Of a DNA stretch of 56,083 nucleotides, positions 1-7,544 are shown piece after piece. A program made the translations under genes and the position numbers. The DNA comes from Ruminococcus sp. GTDB taxonomy: Bacteria > Bacillota > Clostridia > Oscillospirales > Ruminococcaceae. The notes under the pieces are model-generated. The model saw nothing but the letters and a program-made list of their open reading frames with translations. It searched no databases and was not told the DNA's origin. The DNA lies in contig JAISIC010000001.1 in assembly GCA_031262225.1 (NCBI GenBank), positions 1-56,083 of the forward strand, read 5' to 3'. Every line of letters begins with the position of its first letter. Positions within the stretch are counted from its first letter, which is position 1.

Positions 1-1208
1 TCCTGAACGATAAGGCGGAAACGACCGCCTACATCAATAAGTGATGCCACAATACCTTTTCCGGGTTTATTTTCAAAAACAAGCCTTGCAGGGTCTTCTC
101 TGTCACCGATTCCAAGAGGGTGAATCTCAACCTTCGGCTTATTTTCGGCGATTATAGGGTCAACTTCGAGCATATGTGCTCCGAGGCAAATGCCCTTTTT
201 CAGGTCATAGTTATAATCTTCCATAAACATGGAAACGCCGTCAGAGTAGCTCTTATTAGTCTTTCCCATACGTTTCATTACAGCAACAAGGGCAGCCGTT
301 TTCCAATCACCCTCACCTGCATAGCCGTAACCATCAGCCATAAGGTTTTGGGTTGCGATGCCCGGGAGCTGTTTAAGTCCGTAAAGGTCTTGGAATGTAT
401 TTGAAAAAGCTGTGCAACCCTGCTCATCAAGCAGTTTCTTTATAGCTATCTCTTCAAGTGCCTGATAACGCAGAGTTTCTTTATCTTTATCCGTTGTAAT
501 AAGCGACAAATCATATCTGGATGCATACTCTTCGAGTTTTGCTTCAATCTTTGTTTCTGAGATATCTTCCATCGTTTCGACAAGTTTACCTACACCCCAT
601 GTGTTGACCTGCCAACCGAGTTTTATCTGTGCTTCAATTTTGTCGCCCTCTGTAACTGCAACTTCACGCATATTGTCGCCGAAACGCATTAGCTTAAGTG
701 ATTTTGAGAATGAAGCTCCGACCGCAACTCTCTGCCAATCGGCGATACGATCGGTAACGGCGTTGTCCTGCCAATGCCCTGCGATAACCTTTCGCGGTAT
801 TCTCATCCTTGCACCGATAAAACCATGTTCACGGTCGCCGTGAGCTGATTGGTGAAGATTCATATAGTCCATGTCGATTGCTTCATTCGGAATATCGGCA
901 TTAAACTGTGTATGAAACACCAGCCATGGTTTTTGGAGGAGCGAAAGTCCGTTAATCCACATTTTTGACGGTGAGAAGGTATGGCAGAATGTGATGATAC
1001 CTGCACAATCTTCTGCACGATTTGCTTTTGATATAATTTCGTTGATTTCCGAATTGGATTTCATTACATCGTAAAACTCAACGGGGTAGGGAAGTACTTC
1101 TGACAGATGCTCTGCGATCTTTACCGCATCAATACCAACCTGTGCCAGACAATCGTCACCATAAAGCATATGACTGCCGACTACGAACCAGAAAACATAA
1201 TTTTTCAT
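1..1208 (-). CDS. araA: L-arabinose isomerase, 3' end beyond window
   Basis: Converts L-arabinose to L-ribulose, the first cytoplasmic step of arabinose catabolism. Translating the reverse complement from the ATG at 1208 gives MKNYVFWFVVGSHMLYGDD, matching the family start (FWF-TGSQ-LYG), followed by FHTQFNADIPNEAIDMDYMNL and the REHGFIGARMRIPRKVI block typical of AraA. About 402 codons are present of a usual 490-500; the reading frame is still open at base 1, so the C-terminus with its metal-ligand region lies outside. A GAGAGG ribosome site lies about 6 nt before the ATG, overlapping the stop of the upstream sugar kinase, with only 8 nt between the genes. This arrangement indicates one arabinose operon. 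Identification is firm; the missing end means nothing can be said about the full active site. Confidence 0.93.
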   Translation of the reverse strand, partial: MKNYVFWFVVGSHMLYGDDCLAQVGIDAVKIAEHLSEVLPYPVEFYDVMKSNSEINEIISKANRAEDCAGIITFCHTFSPSKMWINGLSLLQKPWLVFHTQFNADIPNEAIDMDYMNLHQSAHGDREHGFIGARMRIPRKVIAGHWQDNAVTDRIADWQRVAVGASFSKSLKLMRFGDNMREVAVTEGDKIEAQIKLGWQVNTWGVGKLVETMEDISETKIEAKLEEYASRYDLSLITTDKDKETLRYQALEEIAIKKLLDEQGCTAFSNTFQDLYGLKQLPGIATQNLMADGYGYAGEGDWKTAALVAVMKRMGKTNKSYSDGVSMFMEDYNYDLKKGICLGAHMLEVDPIIAENKPKVEIHPLGIGDREDPARLVFENKPGKGIVASLIDVGGRFRLIVQ

Positions 1209-1216
1209 AATACCTC

Positions 1217-2755
1217 TCAAAATTTCTCATGGATTATATGGAGCCCAGCAATGAATCTGCCGTAAAATTTGTCAAAATCTTTTATGCCGTCATCTGTAGG
1301 ATTAATAATCGATTCATCAACAGATGCAAAAACCTTTGATGATAAGAATTTGTCCAAAGTCTGCTCGTCATTATGAATATATGCCGCAAGGAGTGCCGCG
1401 CCGTACGCACCGCCCTCACCGGCTGAAACACCAACTGCAATCGGAACACCGAAAGCGTTAGCGGCGGTCATAGCACCGAATCTGCCGGATTTGAAATATC
1501 CGCCGTGACCGTAGATTTTTGTCAGGTCAATACCCTCTTCAGCTAAAATATCCATCCCGATTTTAAGTGTGCAGAGTGATGAATATAAGACAGAGCGTGT
1601 GAAATTCGCAAGATTAAGGGTTGCCGTCGGTGATTTAATGAACATTTCAATACCGTCGGGAATTTCGGCGATTGGTTCCGCGGACAAAAACCCATATGAC
1701 ATGAGCCCATCGGTATTTCCCGAATACGCCGCTTTATAAAATATCTCGTATAGTTTGCCGATATCGGGCTTAACGCCGTAATCGTTCATGACATCCGCAA
1801 AAAGTTTAACCCAAGCATCAACTTCACCTGAGCAGTTGTTGCAATGAACCATTGCTACATCATCGCCTGCCGGAGTAGTTACCATATCTATTTCGGGATA
1901 GCTTTTTTGAAGTGGTTTTTTTAGAACTGCCATTGCGAATACAGAAGTCCCTGCAGAGATATTCCCGGTATTTACCGTAACAGAGTTTGTTGCGACCATC
2001 CCCGTTCCTGCATCGCCTTCAGGGGGAGCAAAAGGTATACAGGGCTGTAACTTGACGCTTTCATCAAGATACTTAACGCCTTCTTCTGTGAGTTTTCCCG
2101 CCGTAACTCCTGCCGGGAGTATTTTCGGGAAAATATCGTTAATCTTCTTATTAAAGCCGTGTTCACGGAGAAGTTTCTCGAAAATTTCCACACGTGATTC
2201 ATCATATTTCCCGTTGATAATAGGGAACATACCCGAAGCATCGCCGACACCGAGCACCGTTTCACCGGTTAAAAGATAGTGAACATATCCGGCAAGTGTT
2301 GTAACAAAATCTATTTTTTGTATATATTCTTCACCGTCGATTACCGCTTGATAAAGATGTGCACATGACCAGCGCAACGGAATATTGAAAGATAAATTTT
2401 CTGATAAAATCGCCGCCGCTTTTTCGGTATTTACATTCCGCCATGTCCTAAACGGTGTCAGCAGGTTCATATCCTTATCAAAAGCTAAAAATCCGTGCAT
2501 CATCGCAGAGATACAGATTGATTTTACCGACGAGAAATCTTCGCCGTATTTTTCCCGAACATCCTTTGAAAGCGATGCGTAAGTTCTTTTAAGTCCTGTA
2601 CTGATATCGTCTTGAGTATAGGTGAAAAGCCCGTTTTCAAAACGGTTTTCCCATGTATGCGAAGCCGAAGCGACAGGGGTAAAATCTTCGTTAATAAGTA
2701 TTGCCTTAATTCTTGTTGAGCCGAATTCAATTCCCAAAGAACATTTTTCAGTCAT
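1217..2755 (-). CDS. FGGY-family carbohydrate kinase (ribulokinase-like)
   Basis: ATP-dependent sugar kinase of the FGGY (xylulokinase/ribulokinase) fold, about 512 residues, the usual length. The N-terminal phosphate-binding strand reads LGIEFGSTRIKAILI, and the C-terminal half has the glycine-rich GHGGYFKSG and VSAGEGGAYGAALLAA segments that close over ATP. Because it sits directly upstream of araA, the expected substrate is L-ribulose, but this is inference: it is not the classic AraB type and could use another ketose. The frame also allows a GTG at 2764, but the ATG at 2755 has GGTGA five bases upstream and overlaps the end of the preceding methyltransferase gene (stop 2748-2750), a sign of translational coupling. 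No epimerase gene (araD) lies between it and araA. Confidence 0.85.
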   Translation of the reverse strand: MTEKCSLGIEFGSTRIKAILINEDFTPVASASHTWENRFENGLFTYTQDDISTGLKRTYASLSKDVREKYGEDFSSVKSICISAMMHGFLAFDKDMNLLTPFRTWRNVNTEKAAAILSENLSFNIPLRWSCAHLYQAVIDGEEYIQKIDFVTTLAGYVHYLLTGETVLGVGDASGMFPIINGKYDESRVEIFEKLLREHGFNKKINDIFPKILPAGVTAGKLTEEGVKYLDESVKLQPCIPFAPPEGDAGTGMVATNSVTVNTGNISAGTSVFAMAVLKKPLQKSYPEIDMVTTPAGDDVAMVHCNNCSGEVDAWVKLFADVMNDYGVKPDIGKLYEIFYKAAYSGNTDGLMSYGFLSAEPIAEIPDGIEMFIKSPTATLNLANFTRSVLYSSLCTLKIGMDILAEEGIDLTKIYGHGGYFKSGRFGAMTAANAFGVPIAVGVSAGEGGAYGAALLAAYIHNDEQTLDKFLSSKVFASVDESIINPTDDGIKDFDKFYGRFIAGLHIIHEKF

Positions 2756-3881
2756 AGTTATCACCGTAAATTAATGTAAAAAGTGTTTGTTTAATTCCAA
2801 AATATTTGATTGCTTTTTTTACTTCGTCAAGCGAACGTTTACGTTTATTCTCACTAATGCTTGAAAGCTTACCTCGAATAAGCAGATTTTTCGGCGTCGA
2901 TTCAAACCCGACAAATTCCATCAAATCTACCTTATAACCGTTTGCGGTGAGTATGCCTTCACGAATTGTATCTGTCAAGAGCGCCGAAAAACGTTCCTTT
3001 GTCAGCCCATGGGAGAGCATAAGCGGAAAAGTATTTACGTCTATCTGTGAGTTAATCTCTTTTTGACAGCAGGGGACAGAAAAAATATACTTTATGTGAT
3101 GGGTTATCGCGTAAAAAAGCGCATAATCCGTTGCTGTGTCACAAGCATGGAGTGTTATCATAATATCAAAATTATCAAAGCTTCTGTTATTTGCATCGCT
3201 TATGTCGCCATGGAAAAATTCCAGATTTTCATAGCCGTATTTTTTTGCGGCGATGTTGCAGTTTTTGATAACGTCTTCTTTAAGATCAAGCCCTATCATC
3301 TGTATAGTACGGTTTTTGAGTTCTGTCAGGTAGTAATAAACCGCAAAGGTAAGATATGATTTTCCGCAGCCGAAATCGACTATGCGGATTGTTTTGTCGG
3401 GCGGAATTTCAGATATTTTATCATCGATTATTTCAATAAATCGATTGAGCTGACGGAATTTGTCCTGCATAGTTGCTTTTATTTTTCCGTCTGAAGTTTG
3501 AAGCCCCATATCGTAAAGAGGAGGTGCATATATGCCGTCTTTTATGATATAGTTTTTCTCTCTGTTATGTGAAAGATTATCAGTTTTCAAGATAGTATTT
3601 TTAGTGCGGCTGTAAAGAAGCTTCCCCTTTTTGCTGACACGGTATGAATGTTCAAAACCTTCATCCCAAACGACCAAATTACGAAAGTCACTTTCAAGCG
3701 ATTTTTCTAAAAAAATATTTATGGTGTCAAGTTTTTGTAAATCGGTAAAAGACTTTTTATCGGTCAATTTTTCAAGTTTATATCCGTTATGTGTAAGTGT
3801 GCCGGAAATACGTTTGAATGTTGAAACGTTCGGACTGCTCAGCACGAAACGGGTTATATTTTTCAGTTCGGATATATTCAT
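2748..3881 (-). CDS. SAM-dependent methyltransferase (Methyltransf_32-like)
   Basis: A 377-residue protein with a class I methyltransferase core: the SAM-binding strand-loop IVDFGCGKSYLTFAVYYYL, then IQMIGLDLKEDV and the FDIMITLHACDTATDYAL segment. The VDFGCGKSYLT/LHACDTATD combination is that of the Methyltransf_32 family, present in bacterial proteins of unknown substrate and in eukaryotic relatives. A conserved SVPCCQ motif follows. The first 140 residues are an additional N-terminal domain I do not recognise. The frame extends upstream to a GTG at 3890, but the ATG at 3881 is preferred; neither has a clear Shine-Dalgarno. The gene begins only about 14 nt after a strong terminator stem and overlaps the sugar kinase at its 3' end. 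Substrate unknown; a nucleic acid target is one possibility. Confidence 0.75.
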   Translation of the reverse strand: MNISELKNITRFVLSSPNVSTFKRISGTLTHNGYKLEKLTDKKSFTDLQKLDTINIFLEKSLESDFRNLVVWDEGFEHSYRVSKKGKLLYSRTKNTILKTDNLSHNREKNYIIKDGIYAPPLYDMGLQTSDGKIKATMQDKFRQLNRFIEIIDDKISEIPPDKTIRIVDFGCGKSYLTFAVYYYLTELKNRTIQMIGLDLKEDVIKNCNIAAKKYGYENLEFFHGDISDANNRSFDNFDIMITLHACDTATDYALFYAITHHIKYIFSVPCCQKEINSQIDVNTFPLMLSHGLTKERFSALLTDTIREGILTANGYKVDLMEFVGFESTPKNLLIRGKLSSISENKRKRSLDEVKKAIKYFGIKQTLFTLIYGDNYD

Positions 3882-3894
3882 ATTAAACACAAAA

Positions 3895-3931
3895 CGCCGC
3901 CGTAAAAATTTTGTCGATTCCTACGGCGGCG
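3895..3931 (-). terminator. Intrinsic terminator after the SCP2/H1-like gene
   Basis: Read on the minus strand, a perfect 10-bp GC-rich stem (CGCCGCCGTA paired with TACGGCGGCG, 17-nt loop) is followed by TTTTGTGTTT. It lies 18 nt past the stop of the SCP2-domain gene and directly before the methyltransferase start. Confidence 0.85.
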
Positions 3932-3948
3932 GATGGGGTGAAAGAAAT

Positions 3949-5046
3949 TTATTTGTTAGAGAAGAGTGCGAAGCAAGCGATCATTGCTTTTTTGTAATCG
4001 CCTGTGATTTCTAAAGTACGGTTGCTCATACCTACAGAAATTTCAAATTTTCCGTTTGCGAGAGCTATGAAGTTATCGGCAGAGATTTTGAAATCAGCCG
4101 CAGAATCTTCATAACGATAAGGCTGTACGTCAACCTTGCCGTCTTCTATCAGAATATAGAAGGTACCTTCAGCCGCACCGTGTAAAATAACATTCACGGG
4201 GATTTTGGATATTTTCGATGAAACTTTCATACCGCTTAGAGCATTCTTTGCGATAGCAACAACTGCGTTATAGTTCATAGTGTTTTTTGATGTACGTCCT
4301 TTTTTTGCAACTGCCTCAGCAGGTTTCGCAGAAGCCTTAGACGCAGTCTTTTTTGTTGCTGGTTTCTTAGCGGCAGGCTTCTTAGCGGCAGGCTTTTTAG
4401 CAGCGGTTTTTTTAGCAGCAGGTTTCTTAGTTGCTGTCTTCTTAGCTGCAGGCTTTTTTACTGCCGGTTTTTCAGCCGTTTTCGCAGCAGCCTTAGGAGC
4501 TGTAACTTTCTTTTCGGCAGTTTTCGCAGCAGTCTTAGGAGCCGCTTTTTTTGCAGTGGGCTTTTTAGAAGCGGGTTTTTTAGCAGTAGTTTTTTTAGCT
4601 GCAGGTTTCTTTACTGCAGATTTTTCTTCCTTAGGGACAGCGGCTTTCTTTTCAGCCGGTTTCGCAGCAGGCTTAGGTGCGGCAGGTTTCTTTTCAGCCT
4701 TAGGAGCGGCAGCTTTCTTTTCAGCCTTAGGAGCAGCAGCTTTCTTATCAGCCTTAGGCGCGGCAGGTTTCTTTTCAGCCTTAGGAGCAGCAGCTTTCTT
4801 TTCAGCCTTAGGCGTAGCAGATTTCTTAGCCGCGGGTTTCTTTGCTGCGGTTTTTTTCTTAGCAGCGGGTTTCTTGGCAGCAGGTTTCTTATCTGCCGGC
4901 TTTTGATCTGCCGGTTTCTTTTCTACCGGTTTCTCCTCCGGTTTGGGAGCAGTTTCGGGAGCTTTTGTTTCAACTGCTTCAGGTACAGCCTTTATTTCTA
5001 CGGCTAAGGTTTCTGCAGGGACCGGGCTTGTCTGTTTTTTTGCCAT
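3949..5046 (-). CDS. Histone-H1-like K/A/P-rich protein with C-terminal SCP2 domain
   Basis: A 365-residue two-part protein. Residues about 1-255 are low complexity, made of repeated units such as KKPAAKK, PKAEKKAAA and KPAAKKTAAK; they are strongly basic and alanine/proline rich, as in the C-terminal tail of histone H1 and bacterial H1-like proteins (HctB, AlgP). Residues about 258-365 form a globular domain (MNYNAVVAIAKNALSG ... ILIEDGKVDVQPY ... ADNFIALANGKFEISVGMS) that fits the SCP2 sterol/lipid-carrier fold. No signal peptide is visible. GGAGG lies five bases before the ATG, and a perfect TTGACA-17-TATAAT promoter lies about 80 nt upstream, so it is likely expressed strongly and alone; a strong terminator follows. 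DNA or RNA binding by the tail is inference; the ligand of the SCP2 domain is unknown. Confidence 0.85.
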   Translation of the reverse strand: MAKKQTSPVPAETLAVEIKAVPEAVETKAPETAPKPEEKPVEKKPADQKPADKKPAAKKPAAKKKTAAKKPAAKKSATPKAEKKAAAPKAEKKPAAPKADKKAAAPKAEKKAAAPKAEKKPAAPKPAAKPAEKKAAVPKEEKSAVKKPAAKKTTAKKPASKKPTAKKAAPKTAAKTAEKKVTAPKAAAKTAEKPAVKKPAAKKTATKKPAAKKTAAKKPAAKKPAAKKPATKKTASKASAKPAEAVAKKGRTSKNTMNYNAVVAIAKNALSGMKVSSKISKIPVNVILHGAAEGTFYILIEDGKVDVQPYRYEDSAADFKISADNFIALANGKFEISVGMSNRTLEITGDYKKAMIACFALFSNK

Positions 5047-5130
5047 ATAATCCTCCGAATTAATTTCCTCGCCAATTTACATCGGCTTAATTTATATCTA
5101 TTATTTGATACAAATGTAATATATATTTAT

Positions 5131-5159
5131 ATTATAATGCAGATAAATATTTTTGTCAA
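5131..5159 (-). promoter_or_regulatory. Perfect consensus sigma-A promoter for the SCP2/H1-like gene
   Basis: On the minus strand TTGACA (5159-5154), a 17-bp spacer and TATAAT (5136-5131) match the housekeeping consensus at all twelve positions. The predicted start near 5124 gives a leader of about 78 nt with GGAGG at 5056-5052. I see no clear GC-rich terminator between the ACT gene and this promoter. Confidence 0.85.
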
Positions 5160-5203
5160 TAGTTTATGGTAAAAAAATTTGAAAAAAGTGAAAAATACTT
5201 GTA

Positions 5204-5629
5204 TTAAGCAGATATTTCAGCTTGTGTTAAGAGCTTAAATCTATCCGAAAGTACATTTTGTGCTTTTTCGTTATCATCAACGCGAAGAATAACCGATGCA
5301 AGACCGTCGCACTTTGATATAAATGCGTACATATATTCAACCGAAATATCAGCTGACGAGAGAATGTCCATAGCATCGGCGAGACCGCCGGGCTTGTCGG
5401 TAATCTGAACTGCGATAACATCGGTAAGCGAAACGAGACATTCGCCGTCTTTAAGCGCGGTATAAGCCTTATCAACGTCATTAACGATGAGTCTTAAGAT
5501 ACCGAAATCTTTTGTATCGGCAACGGATAACGCACGGATGTCAATTGCGCTCTGTCTGAGAATATCTGTGATTGCAGAGAGGCGACCTTTTTTGTTTTCC
5601 ACGAAAACGGAGAGTTGTTTTATCAACAT
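5204..5629 (-). CDS. ACT-domain protein (tandem ACT, amino-acid binding)
   Basis: A 141-residue protein with two ACT repeats: MLIKQLSVFVENKKGRLSAI with the DIRALSVADTKDFGILRLIV segment, and VIAVQITDKPGGLADAMDIL with VEYMYAFISKCDGLASVILR. Such stand-alone tandem ACT proteins are commonly encoded next to phenylacetate-CoA ligase and indolepyruvate oxidoreductase genes and are presumed to sense aromatic amino acids. The longer frame to 5701 runs into the end of the ligase gene, whereas the ATG at 5629 has GGAGG six bases upstream, so that start is used here. It is the last gene of the minus-strand operon. The sensing role is family knowledge plus context; no catalytic residues are expected. Confidence 0.87.
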   Translation of the reverse strand: MLIKQLSVFVENKKGRLSAITDILRQSAIDIRALSVADTKDFGILRLIVNDVDKAYTALKDGECLVSLTDVIAVQITDKPGGLADAMDILSSADISVEYMYAFISKCDGLASVILRVDDNEKAQNVLSDRFKLLTQAEISA

Positions 5630-5651
5630 AATAAACCTCCAAATTTTTATT

Positions 5652-6962
5652 TTAATCAAGCAATTTACGCCTGTCGGTAACGTGAGCGGCTTTACCCTCA
5701 AAGCGTTTTAGTGTTTTAGGTTCGCACATTGTGATTTTTGCGCCGATACCGATAACCGATTCAACCGCAACTCTGATTGCATTTTCGATATCTTCCATGC
5801 TCTTGATTGTATCAGAGAACATAGCTTCCGAAACCTCAACTTCTATTTCAAGTGTGTCGTTATTATTTATACGATCAACATTGATGTGATAGAAGGGTTC
5901 TGAACCTGCAACCGAGAGCAGAGCAGTTTCAATCTGCGACGGGAATACATTTACGCCGCGAATGATAAGCATATCATCGGTACGTCCCTTGGGTTTGAGC
6001 ATCTTTATAAGCGTACGTCCGCAGGAACATTTTTCGCGGGAGAGTACGGCAATATCGCGAGTACGATAACGAAGAAGCGGGAATGCTTCTTTTGAAATAC
6101 AGGTAAATACAAGCTCACCCTGTTCTCCGAGAGGTAAAACTTTGCCTGTGTCGGGGTCGATTATTTCGGGGATGAAGTGATCTTCACAGATATGCATACC
6201 GGTTTGCTCTTCACACTCAAAGGACACGCCCGGTCCGATAATTTCGGTTAAACCGTAGATATCGTAAGCCTTAAGCCCGAGCATCTCTTCAAGAGTAACT
6301 CTCATTTCCTGTGTCCAAGGTTCAGCACCGAAAAGACCGGCTTTAAGTTTGATTTGATCCTTTGTTATGCCCATATCACGCATTGTTTCGGCGATAAACA
6401 TTGCATATGACGGAGTCCAGCATATAAGCGTACTGCCGAAGTCCTTGAATATGTTTATCTGACGTGCGGTATTGCCGGTGGACACAGGGATAACTGTCAT
6501 ACCGAGTTTTTCGGCACCTCCGTGAACACCGAGTCCGCCTGTGAAAAGACCGTAACCGTATGAAACGTGCATGAAGTCAGCTTTTGTTCCGCCTGCCGCA
6601 ACAAGTGCTCTTGCCGCACAGTCGTTCCATATTTCAAGGTCGTTACGTGTGTAACCGACGACAATCTGCTTGCCGGTAGTACCCGAAGAAGCATGAAGAC
6701 GAACAACATCCTCAAGAGGAACAGCAAAAAGCCCGTACGGATAGGTGTCGCGAAGGTCTTGTTTCATCACAAACGGCAGTTTGTGAAGATCTGCTACAGA
6801 CTTTATGTCGTCGGGAGTAACGCCTTGCTCTATCATTCTGTCGCGATAAAAGGGTACATTTTCATAAACTCTGCGAACAGTTTGAGAAAGTCTGAAGCTT
6901 TGAAGAGATTCCATTTCATAGAGTGTGGCGCATTCCATCGCCTTGTCATAGTAGTTTCCCAT
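5652..6962 (-). CDS. paaK: Phenylacetate(arylacetate)-CoA ligase
   Basis: AMP-forming acyl-CoA ligase, 436 residues, full length for the PaaK family. Visible motifs are the phosphate-binding loop [17 protein letters not shown], the [13 protein letters not shown] adenine-site block, the hinge [10 protein letters not shown] and the C-terminal [20 protein letters not shown]. The enzyme interconverts arylacetate, ATP and CoA with arylacetyl-CoA, AMP and PPi. Downstream of indolepyruvate:ferredoxin oxidoreductase it is expected to act on indoleacetyl- or phenylacetyl-CoA, possibly in the direction that conserves energy; that direction is inference. GGGG lies 8-9 bases before the ATG. It is separated by 12 nt from iorB upstream and by 22 nt from the ACT gene downstream. 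Confidence 0.93.
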   Translation of the reverse strand: MGNYYDKAMECATLYEMESLQSFRLSQTVRRVYENVPFYRDRMIEQGVTPDDIKSVADLHKLPFVMKQDLRDTYPYGLFAVPLEDVVRLHASSGTTGKQIVVGYTRNDLEIWNDCAARALVAAGGTKADFMHVSYGYGLFTGGLGVHGGAEKLGMTVIPVSTGNTARQINIFKDFGSTLICWTPSYAMFIAETMRDMGITKDQIKLKAGLFGAEPWTQEMRVTLEEMLGLKAYDIYGLTEIIGPGVSFECEEQTGMHICEDHFIPEIIDPDTGKVLPLGEQGELVFTCISKEAFPLLRYRTRDIAVLSREKCSCGRTLIKMLKPKGRTDDMLIIRGVNVFPSQIETALLSVAGSEPFYHINVDRINNNDTLEIEVEVSEAMFSDTIKSMEDIENAIRVAVESVIGIGAKITMCEPKTLKRFEGKAAHVTDRRKLLD

Positions 6963-6974
6963 TCTTTTTTCCCC

Positions 6975-7544
6975 TTATATATTTTTACCCAAATCAAATG
7001 CTTTTTTATTCAAATCAATAAACTTCGCAGGAACACACTCTTCGATTGCTTTCATCCATGCTTCAATCGGAGCATCCATCACCTTTGACAATACACCCAT
7101 CAAAACAACGTTTGAAGCTTTCGCCGAACCTGCCTGTAAGGCTGATTCAAGCGCATCTACCGCGGTTATATCTATACCTAAAGCTTTGATTTTTTCTATA
7201 ATTTCTTCCGGATAGAAGGCATTTCCCGTTATGACGGGCATAGGGTCAATCTTTTGGGTGGATACTATCATCTTTCCGCCCTTTTTAAGATACGAAACAT
7301 ATCTTGCCGCTTCAAGCTGTTCAAATGCGATTATTATATCAGCTTCGCCGCGATTTATAACGGGAGAGGTTACCTTTTCGCCGTATTTGACATATGTTAC
7401 AACGGAACCGCCGCGTTGACTCATTCCGTGAACCTCCGAAACCTTAACATCAACACCCTTGTTTTGGAGTACATTAGCGATGAGCCTTGAAGCAAGGAGT
7501 GTACCCTGACCGCCGACACCGACTATCATAATTGACTTTATCAT
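6975..7544 (-). CDS. iorB: Indolepyruvate:ferredoxin oxidoreductase, beta subunit
   Basis: A 189-residue gamma-type subunit of the 2-oxoacid:ferredoxin oxidoreductase family, starting MIKSIMIVGVGGQGTLLASRL with the family's GVGGQG loop and followed by EVHGMSQRGGSVVTYVKYG, the standard HGMSQRGG motif. With IorA it oxidatively decarboxylates indolepyruvate and other arylpyruvates to arylacetyl-CoA, reducing ferredoxin. The longer frame to 7613 lies inside iorA; the ATG at 7544 shares one base with the iorA stop (TGATG), which indicates translational coupling and fixes this start. Confidence 0.95.
   Translation of the reverse strand: MIKSIMIVGVGGQGTLLASRLIANVLQNKGVDVKVSEVHGMSQRGGSVVTYVKYGEKVTSPVINRGEADIIIAFEQLEAARYVSYLKKGGKMIVSTQKIDPMPVITGNAFYPEEIIEKIKALGIDITAVDALESALQAGSAKASNVVLMGVLSKVMDAPIEAWMKAIEECVPAKFIDLNKKAFDLGKNI

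Noticed and set aside
4280..4906. A long plus-strand frame of 208 codons with FFAAGFLA-type repeats
   Set aside because: It is the mirror of the Lys/Ala-repeat region of the SCP2/H1-like gene. Its codon pattern comes from that gene; there is no promoter or ribosome site.
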